Assembly: GCA_964225135.1 (NCBI GenBank)
Contig: CAXQNQ010000284.1
Span: forward strand, 1-21,424
Source: AM-2324 sp964225135
GTDB lineage: Bacteria > Bacteroidota > Bacteroidia > Chitinophagales > Saprospiraceae
Reading direction: 5' to 3'
Length of the DNA: 21,424 bases
The position numbers and the translations under genes were made by a program. Positions within the stretch are counted from its first letter, which is position 1, and every line of letters starts with the position of its first letter. The notes below the pieces were generated by a model. That model was not told the origin of the DNA and did not search any database. It was given only the letters and a program-made list of their open reading frames with translations. Of the stretch, positions 15,475-21,424 are shown piece by piece.

Positions 15475-16935
15475 TTATTTCGAGGATTTGATGATTTGCT
15501 CTACAATACGCCCTCTAGAATTTAAATCCCTAACTTCCAATACATAAGTTCCATTAGGCAACTTCGACATATCAAATAAAGCAGTATTTTTTTGCTTCAA
15601 AATCAACTGACCATCTAGATTAAATAAACTAAACTCGTATTCAAGTTCATTAGACAAGTCTATGTAAACAAAATCGCTAGTCGGGTTCGGATAGATAGAA
15701 ATCACCACATCAGATAATTCATGTGTAGAGGAAATTAGATCCATACCATCACAATCCTCGTCAATTCCATTATTAGCAATTTCGACTGCATCAGGATTAA
15801 TATCGGGGTTTTCATCATCGCAATCGTCTGCTAGTATAAATCCATCCTGATCCAAATCATCATCCAAAGTACTGACATCACAGTCATCGTCAATCCCATT
15901 ATAAGGAATCTCTATAGCACCTGGATTGATAGCAGGGTTATCATCATCACAGTCCTCATCTGCAAAGTACCCATCATTATCTTCGTCGAAAGTACTCCAT
16001 AAATTAAATTTATAAATCTCAGTCACGAAGGCTGGATTGATAGAAGTGGTCCCATTAATAATATACACCTCTCCATCTATAATAAAAGAAGCTGGTGCCC
16101 ATCTAGAAGAACTAGGGTGAGGTGGTAATGCAGACCAGGCATCATCAACAGGATCATAAGCCCAAAATTCACCCGTTTCCATGGATTGGTGATCTTCTCC
16201 ATCTCCACTCAGCGCATATCCCCTTCCATTAAAAGAAAATTGAGTGCCCGCTACTCTACCCTCTGCTGGTAAAAAGGCTACATCCTCCCAAGTACCAGCC
16301 TCGATATCGTATCTGTACCAATCAAAAAAGATACCATTTCCATGACCAAACCCGGTATATACATAATTTCCGATTCCAAATTGATATGGATGGTGTCTAG
16401 GAACAGAAGGGAAATCGGCTTTTTGAGTCCAAGTATTGGTTGCTATATCGTATTCCCACCAATCATTCATATTTCCAGAGGTTTGACCTCCGCCAAGTCC
16501 AACAAAGACTTTTCCATTTTGCGCAATCATGGCAGGATGTATCCGAGCTTCACAAGGACAAGGTTCTAACTCCGTCCAACTCATATCAGCAGGATCAAAC
16601 ACCCATAAATCCTTCAAGCGAACCGAACCATTTGTTCCAAAACCAAAATAAGCCTTACCATCATAGGTATCGCCAATAGCAAATCCTCTAGCCCCTCCTG
16701 GAAATGAGGGTAATTCATACCAATCATCTGCCGCAGCACTATACATATAAAATCCATCCAGGACCTCTGACTCTGAATTACCCGACACGATATATCCTAT
16801 ACCATTTAAACTAAATGCGAAAGAGTGATGTGTGTGGTTGAAAGACTCTGGTAAAGAACTCACCTGCTCCCATTCTTGAGCATGTACATGTAAGGAAAAG
16901 GCAAATGCCAATAAAAGACTGTAAAAGGACTTCAT
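15475..16935 (-). CDS. Secreted kelch-repeat protein with MopE-type Ca-binding repeats and T9SS tail
   Basis: A 486-residue secreted protein. I chose the ATG at 16935 because it begins a signal peptide (MKSFYSLLLAFAFS, cleavage after HVHA before QEW); the 17 extra upstream codons would spoil it. About residues 25-310 form a kelch propeller with blades such as GKAYFGFGTNG, DLWVFDPADMSWTEL, GKVFVGLGGG, WWEYDIATNTWTQ and FWAYDPVDDAWSAL. Residues 314-401 hold two MopE-type metal-binding modules, each with DxDxDG (DEDNDGY, DLDQDGF), a CDDxNPxINP segment and a closing GID(D/E)DCD; Ca2+ is the likely ligand. Residues 410-486 are a T9SS sorting domain (ISIYPNPTSD, LFNLDGQLI, NGTYVLEV). Upstream is a 329-nt divergent gap. 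The ligand of the propeller is unknown. Confidence 0.92.
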   Translation of the reverse strand: MKSFYSLLLAFAFSLHVHAQEWEQVSSLPESFNHTHHSFAFSLNGIGYIVSGNSESEVLDGFYMYSAAADDWYELPSFPGGARGFAIGDTYDGKAYFGFGTNGSVRLKDLWVFDPADMSWTELEPCPCEARIHPAMIAQNGKVFVGLGGGQTSGNMNDWWEYDIATNTWTQKADFPSVPRHHPYQFGIGNYVYTGFGHGNGIFFDWYRYDIEAGTWEDVAFLPAEGRVAGTQFSFNGRGYALSGDGEDHQSMETGEFWAYDPVDDAWSALPPHPSSSRWAPASFIIDGEVYIINGTTSINPAFVTEIYKFNLWSTFDEDNDGYFADEDCDDDNPAINPGAIEIPYNGIDDDCDVSTLDDDLDQDGFILADDCDDENPDINPDAVEIANNGIDEDCDGMDLISSTHELSDVVISIYPNPTSDFVYIDLSNELEYEFSLFNLDGQLILKQKNTALFDMSKLPNGTYVLEVRDLNSRGRIVEQIIKSSK

Positions 16936-17264
16936 ATCTGAAGGTTTAGTAGCTAAGGGAATAATGGTTAAATAGTATCTTGACAATAAGTATTCAACAT
17001 TAATGAATTACTCGCACAACTTTGAATATCTGCTTCCAAAAACAATTCAACTACGCAAAAGTTTACACTTTTATAGATAATAGCAAGGTGTTCTTTCATC
17101 ATAAATTAACATAAAGATTCAACATCATAGGATGCTAAATCCTAATATTCATCATACCATGTATCAAGCAGTTGGGTATTAAAAGTACTAAAAAACACTT
17201 CCTTTTTCTTTAAAATTCTGCCTTCATTTGACTACATTAGAAGTAGAAGCTAACCAAATAAATT
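16936..17264. other. Divergent intergenic region, no gene seen
   Basis: This 329-nt gap separates the kelch/MopE gene (minus) and the BNR-repeat gene (plus), so it must carry both promoters. No convincing ORF was found. It contains a candidate promoter toward the kelch gene (17056-17086) and one small perfect hairpin, TAGGAT/ATCCTA with a 5-nt loop (17128-17144). For the plus strand only a weak -7-like TTCATTTG (17223-17230) without a proper upstream TTG was seen. The BNR gene has no obvious Shine-Dalgarno sequence. Confidence 0.7.
17056..17086 (-). promoter_or_regulatory. Candidate promoter for the kelch/MopE gene
   Basis: On the minus strand, TTG (17086-17084) is followed after 20 nt by AACTTTTG (17063-17056), seven of eight matches to TAnnTTTG. 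It would leave a leader of roughly 110 nt before the ATG. The support is motif and position only. Confidence 0.25.
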
Positions 17265-20200
17265 ATGCGTATTTTCAATTCTATTCTCGGTATTTTATTC
17301 ATATGTACCTTGCCCATTTTTAGTCAATCCAATTTAGAAGCCATAGAGCAAGCAGCCCAAGGCTTATCGCTGCGTGCAATAGGACCTGCAAATATGGGTG
17401 GGCGTATTGCTGATATTGCGGTAAATCCTCAGAATAAAAGTGAATGGTATATAGCCGTGGGATCTGGAGGAGTATGGAAAAGTAGTAATGCAGGAATAAC
17501 CTGGAATCCAATTTTTGATAATCAATCTGTTTATTCTATTGGTTGTATCACTATAGATCCCAACAATCCAAACATCGTATGGGTAGGTACTGGAGAAAAT
17601 GTAAGTGGGCGGCATGTCGGATGGGGAGATGGGGTATATAAAAGTATAGATGGAGGTCAATCCTGGATTAACATGGGGTTAGATGGAACAGACCATATTG
17701 GAAAAATACTCGTAGATCCTAGGCAATCCAACACCATATTTGTAGCTGCAGAAGGTCCACTTTGGTCTTCCGGCGGTTCAAGAGGGCTATACAAATCCAC
17801 AGATGGTGGTCTTAGCTGGAATACAGTCCTTACTATTGACGAAAATACCGGTATAACAGACCTAGAGTTTGATCCTTCCAATCCAGACATCATCTATGCA
17901 GCAGCATACGAAAGAAGAAGAAAAACCTGGTCACTGCTAGCAGGTGGTTCAAATTCAGGGATATATAAATCAAGCGACAATGGTGAAAATTGGGAAAGAC
18001 TATATGCAGGCCTTCCTCAAGGAGACATGGGTAAAATTGGTTTAGCCATAACAGCGGCCGACCCCAATAGGGTATATGCCACCATTGAAGCCAAGGATAC
18101 AGAAAAAGGATTTTACCAATCTACGGATAAAGGAGCAAGTTGGACTAAGAAAAATAGCTATGTTTCTGGAGGTACTGGTCCACATTACTATCAAGAAATT
18201 GAGGCCTCCCAGACAGACCCAGACTTAGTTTACCAAATGGATGTATTCCTCCATGTTACGCGAGATGGGGGAGAACATTTTGATTATTTGGTAACAGGAA
18301 AAGAAAAACACAGTGATAATCATGCACTATGGATTGACCCTGATAACAGAAACCACCTGATTGCCGGTTCAGATGGTGGTCTGTATGAAAGCTTTGACGA
18401 AGGGGCCAAATGGAGGCATTTTTCTAATCTACCTATTTCCCAGTTTTACAAAATAGCCCTAGACCATGCAGAGCCATTTTATAATGTAGTTGCCGGTGCT
18501 CAAGATTTAGGAACCTTAATTGGTCCATCTAGAACTACTACTACAGAAGGTATTGAAAATCATCATTGGTATGTCCCATTAGGTGCTGATGGATATGATG
18601 CAGCATTTGACCCCGAAGATCCCAATGTGGTGTATATGGAGATTCAAGGAGGCGAATTGAATAGGCTAGATAGAAGAACCGAGGAGATCATAGATATCAA
18701 ACCAAGACCAGCGCCTAATGACCCACCAGAAAGATGGAATTGGGATAGTCCCATCATTATAAGTCCTCATGATAGTAAAACACTTTATTTTGGATCACAA
18801 CGAGTTTGGAAAAGTCTAGACAGAGGGGATTCTTGGACAGCCATCAGTCCAGACCTAACTACAAATACCAATAGGTACACTCTAAAAATGATGGATAATG
18901 TACCCAGTATTGATGCATTATATGATAATGGAGCCATGTCCAAATATGCTACATTGACCAACCTTTCTGAATCACCTATTGCTCAGGGATTAATATATAC
19001 TGGATCGGATGATGGCCTAATCCACAGAACTGAAGATGGTGGACAAACATGGAATAAAACCAATGCTCTACCTCAAGTTCCTGAAAGATCCTTTATCAAT
19101 GATGTGGAAGCGTCCAACCACGATCCAAATGTTGTTTTTGCGGCAGCAGATGCACATAAATTTGGAGATTATAAGCCTTACTTATTCATGAGTTCGAATA
19201 AAGGGAAATCCTGGACATCTATAGTTGGCGATCTTCCAACAGAAACGATAGTCTGGTCGATCAAACAAGACGCAGAAGATGAAAACCTGCTGTTCATTGG
19301 AGCAGAATACGGTATGTACTTCTCGCCCAATATGGGTCAAAATTGGATTAAGCTCGCAGGTGCACCTACCATATCCTTTAGAGATATTGAACTACATCCT
19401 AGAGATAATGACTTAGTGGGTGGATCATTCGGAAGAGGGGTGTATGTATTAGATGATTATTCTCCTTTAAGAGGTTTGGGTGACCGGGTGGAAGCAAACG
19501 GTATTTTTCCAGTACGTGATGCTTGGTGGTATATCCCATCTACTCCTTACCAAGCTGGAGGTATGCCATCCCAAGGTTCATCAGCCTTCAGAACACCAAA
19601 TCCTGAATTCGGAGCAATGATCACCTACTACATCAAAGAAATGCCTCAAACTTCTGCTGAAAAACGAGCTGAATCAGAGCAAAAAGCAGCAGCACTTCGT
19701 CAAGATATTCCTTTCCCAGGCTGGGAAACACTTTCTAGTGAATCTAGAGAAAGTCCTGCCGCTATCAAATTCTTAATTCGAGATACATCAGGAGAAGCTG
19801 TTCGTTGGTTGGAAGGAAATACTTCAAAAGGACTACACCGTGTAAACTGGGACTTGAGATTACCAGCTCCAAATCCAATATCCTTAAGTCAACCGGCATT
19901 TAAGCCCCCTTGGTATGGAGACCCTCAAGGACCTTTAGTGGCTCCAGGAAAGTATAGTGTAGAAATGTATATACTGAATAATGGAAGTTTGGAAAAGCAG
20001 GGAGAAGCACAAAGTTTCACCCTTAAACCTATTCCAGCTATAAATGCATCAAGTGATTTTGAAGCCATAGCGGCTTTCAACAAAAATACGATGGAATTAT
20101 ATCGACAGGTTTCTATAGAGAGCAGTAAACTCAATACGGTCAGTAATAATATTCCTTTTATGGAAGCAGCCTTAATGCAAATGACAAGTGCTGAACCAAG

Positions 20201-20507
20201 TCTTTTCAGTGACCTGAAAGCTATAGAAGAAGAACTTCGTGATCTGCAAATTGCCCTATGGGGAGATGGAACAAGAGGTTCAAAAGATGAGGCTGCATCA
20301 CCTTCTGTTATGAGTAGAGTTTGGCAAGCTCAAAATTGGGGGAACACCCAGGCTCCAACACAAACCAATAAAACTAGTTTCACACTCGCTCAAACTGGAT
20401 TGGAGGCTTATCGGGACTTATCAAGCAATTTCCTTGAAAGGGTAAGAGCATATGAGGTTAGACTTTCGGCGGCAGGTGCGCCATATACGCCTGGAAGGAT
20501 AGAATAA
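17265..20507 (+). CDS. Exported BNR/Asp-box (sortilin-like) beta-propeller protein
   Basis: A 1080-residue protein with a signal peptide (MRIFNSILGI, cleavage around FS-QS at 20-21). It has many Asp boxes of the SxDxGxxW type: SSNAGITW (73-80), SIDGGQSW (127-134), STDGGLSW (178-185), SSDNGENW (236-243), STDKGASW (286-293), and further ones such as SLDRGDSW, TEDGGQTW and SSNKGKSW. These mark two propellers of the VPS10/sialidase-like superfamily, often mislabelled glycosyl hydrolase; the characteristic N-terminal GPANMGGRIADIAVNP and GSGGVWKS are present. A later part (about 835-865) with GEAVRWLEGNTSKGLHRVNWDLR resembles a FlgD-like Ig domain. The C-terminus (GAPYTPGRIE) is not a T9SS tail, so its route and anchoring are unclear. 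It ends 57 nt from the convergent multicopper oxidase gene. Confidence 0.9.
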   Translation: MRIFNSILGILFICTLPIFSQSNLEAIEQAAQGLSLRAIGPANMGGRIADIAVNPQNKSEWYIAVGSGGVWKSSNAGITWNPIFDNQSVYSIGCITIDPNNPNIVWVGTGENVSGRHVGWGDGVYKSIDGGQSWINMGLDGTDHIGKILVDPRQSNTIFVAAEGPLWSSGGSRGLYKSTDGGLSWNTVLTIDENTGITDLEFDPSNPDIIYAAAYERRRKTWSLLAGGSNSGIYKSSDNGENWERLYAGLPQGDMGKIGLAITAADPNRVYATIEAKDTEKGFYQSTDKGASWTKKNSYVSGGTGPHYYQEIEASQTDPDLVYQMDVFLHVTRDGGEHFDYLVTGKEKHSDNHALWIDPDNRNHLIAGSDGGLYESFDEGAKWRHFSNLPISQFYKIALDHAEPFYNVVAGAQDLGTLIGPSRTTTTEGIENHHWYVPLGADGYDAAFDPEDPNVVYMEIQGGELNRLDRRTEEIIDIKPRPAPNDPPERWNWDSPIIISPHDSKTLYFGSQRVWKSLDRGDSWTAISPDLTTNTNRYTLKMMDNVPSIDALYDNGAMSKYATLTNLSESPIAQGLIYTGSDDGLIHRTEDGGQTWNKTNALPQVPERSFINDVEASNHDPNVVFAAADAHKFGDYKPYLFMSSNKGKSWTSIVGDLPTETIVWSIKQDAEDENLLFIGAEYGMYFSPNMGQNWIKLAGAPTISFRDIELHPRDNDLVGGSFGRGVYVLDDYSPLRGLGDRVEANGIFPVRDAWWYIPSTPYQAGGMPSQGSSAFRTPNPEFGAMITYYIKEMPQTSAEKRAESEQKAAALRQDIPFPGWETLSSESRESPAAIKFLIRDTSGEAVRWLEGNTSKGLHRVNWDLRLPAPNPISLSQPAFKPPWYGDPQGPLVAPGKYSVEMYILNNGSLEKQGEAQSFTLKPIPAINASSDFEAIAAFNKNTMELYRQVSIESSKLNTVSNNIPFMEAALMQMTSAEPSLFSDLKAIEEELRDLQIALWGDGTRGSKDEAASPSVMSRVWQAQNWGNTQAPTQTNKTSFTLAQTGLEAYRDLSSNFLERVRAYEVRLSAAGAPYTPGRIE

Positions 20508-20550
20508 AATTTACAGTCTGAAGAGCATAGATTGCATGCTCTTCAGACTG
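20507..20550 (-). terminator. Terminator hairpin between convergent genes
   Basis: A perfect 15-bp stem, CAGTCTGAAGAGCAT (20514-20528) with ATGCTCTTCAGACTG (20536-20550), has a 7-nt loop. On the minus strand it is followed by TAAATTTTATTC, a modest U-tract suited to ending the multicopper oxidase transcript. On the plus strand no T-run follows, though the stem may still stabilise or slow the BNR transcript's 3' end. Confidence 0.8.
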
Positions 20551-20564
20551 CATCCAGATAAATA

Positions 20565-21424
20565 TTATTGCAGTAAAAGTTTTTCTACAAATCGAACATT
20601 GCCTGAAACATATTCCACTACTACTACACCTCTAGGAAGATGGTCCACTGGTACAGTTGAGCCAGGAAGTTCTTGCATATTTCGTTCTTCTAATACTTTA
20701 CCATTCACATCATAAAACCTCAATACACCAGCTTCGAGGAAGTCCCCTTTGAAGCTAATCGCATCGTGAGCAGGATTTGGATAAAAAGTCAGGCTTTTGG
20801 GTTGCTCTACTTCCGAAGTATTGGTAGATACTAAGGAATCGACCACAACAAACTGATTCATCATACTATTATCCTCATGTGTCAAGATGTGGCAGTGATA
20901 CATAAATCCATGAGTAAATAAGCTATCCATATCATAAGGACTTGGGAAATGATCGAAGCGGGCTATATAAGTCATATCAGCAGCCTCACGCACGAGTTGA
21001 ACATCTTTCCAGCCCATCAACTCATCCGGTAAATCTGGATAAGTGTATACATCAGGCACATTATTATATCCTCCCTTATCATCAGGAATTCCAATAATCC
21101 CAATGTATTCCGTTACTTGGAATTGAACCTTATGGATATGCCAAGGGTGGGCATTAGCAGTAGTGTTATTAATGATCCACTCTTCTTTAGTATTTACAAG
21201 AACCGTATCATTAATCACATTCATAACCATTGGGGTTCCATTGATCGTCCATTGCTGACCTGAACCACCAGCACCTAGCAAGTTTTTAGTCCTAGTTCTA
21301 AAAATTTCACCTGGAGCTAATTCATACTCCTTTAGCGTTGCTGGTAAAGAAGTAATTGGATTTTCTGGCTGAATAGTTGTGTCTACTACGAAAGCCATCA
21401 TGGCTGAAGAGAACCATTTTTTAC
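20565..21424 (-). CDS. Multicopper oxidase with T9SS tail, 5' end beyond right edge
   Basis: The visible 286 residues are the C-terminal part; the frame is open to the window edge with no stop (the seven codons before the MMAFVV Met-Met give KKWFSSA), so neither Met is likely to be the real start. The third cupredoxin domain is complete in its copper motifs: HPWHIHKVQFQV, and HCHILTHEDNSMM, which supplies the type 1 Cys and His, the type 2/3 His ligands and an axial Met. The closest pattern is that of bilirubin-oxidase/CueO-like laccases, which oxidise phenols, bilins or Cu(I)/metal ions with O2. After the domain comes a T9SS sorting domain (LTFYPNPAHD, FYDVNGKVL, PRGVVVVEY), so the enzyme is exported to the cell surface or medium. 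The substrate is unknown. Confidence 0.92.
   Translation of the reverse strand, partial: KKWFSSAMMAFVVDTTIQPENPITSLPATLKEYELAPGEIFRTRTKNLLGAGGSGQQWTINGTPMVMNVINDTVLVNTKEEWIINNTTANAHPWHIHKVQFQVTEYIGIIGIPDDKGGYNNVPDVYTYPDLPDELMGWKDVQLVREAADMTYIARFDHFPSPYDMDSLFTHGFMYHCHILTHEDNSMMNQFVVVDSLVSTNTSEVEQPKSLTFYPNPAHDAISFKGDFLEAGVLRFYDVNGKVLEERNMQELPGSTVPVDHLPRGVVVVEYVSGNVRFVEKLLLQ

Noticed and set aside
16936..16986. Earlier start for the kelch/MopE protein
   Set aside because: The 17 added residues would spoil a clean signal peptide starting at 16935.
17320..17893. Minus-strand ORFs inside the BNR gene
   Set aside because: They overlap each other and a strongly coding plus frame with Asp-box repeats, and have no recognisable domain.
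17265..20507. True glycosyl hydrolase or sialidase activity for the BNR protein
   Set aside because: Asp boxes are structural and I saw no sialidase catalytic Arg triad or Tyr/Glu motif; the label would be overreach.
1..21424. tRNA genes, CRISPR arrays, insertion sequences
   Set aside because: Reading through the gaps showed no tRNA-like cloverleaf, no regularly spaced repeats and no transposase or terminal inverted repeats.

Overview
This window looks like ordinary chromosome from a member of the Bacteroidota. The evidence is C-terminal type IX secretion (T9SS/Por) sorting tails on several exported proteins, a probable T9SS-like tail on a CotH protein, A+T-rich intergenic DNA, mostly weak Shine-Dalgarno signals, and promoter candidates of the TTG-N19/20-TAnnTTTG type. 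The gene families (AcnB, BNR/Asp-box protein, MopE-type repeats with kelch, His-rich TPR lipoprotein) fit a Saprospiria-like or related marine lineage, but that is inference. I saw no transposon, phage, CRISPR array, tRNA or rRNA.

Layout, left to right. The 5' two-thirds of aconitase B (acnB, minus strand) runs off the left edge. Next come a membrane HisKA_2-type histidine kinase and a stand-alone receiver protein (one operon, minus), then an exported CotH-type protein followed by an outer-membrane barrel protein (minus). A tight three-gene operon follows (minus): an ornithine-cyclodeaminase-family reductase, trans-3-hydroxy-L-proline dehydratase and a HAD phosphatase. The first two genes overlap by 20 nt and together should convert trans-3-hydroxy-L-proline to L-proline.

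From about 9 kb on, most genes encode exported proteins. A beta-propeller protein with a T9SS tail (minus) is divergent from a cytoplasmic helical-repeat protein (plus). Then comes a minus-strand run: a kelch/MopE T9SS protein, an SGNH-hydrolase-like lipoprotein and a His-rich TPR lipoprotein. A large BNR/Asp-box propeller protein (plus) converges on a T9SS-tailed multicopper oxidase whose 5' end lies beyond the right edge.

Three hairpin terminators, all read on the minus strand, separate these units (near 8.92, 14.52 and 20.53 kb). The most unexplained non-coding structures are a nested inverted-repeat leader that reaches the start codon of the TPR lipoprotein gene, and a 16-nt direct repeat upstream of the helical-repeat gene. 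I found no clearly novel multi-gene system. The best candidates for a second look are the TPR leader, the hydroxyproline operon with its unexplained HAD gene, and the CotH/barrel pair.
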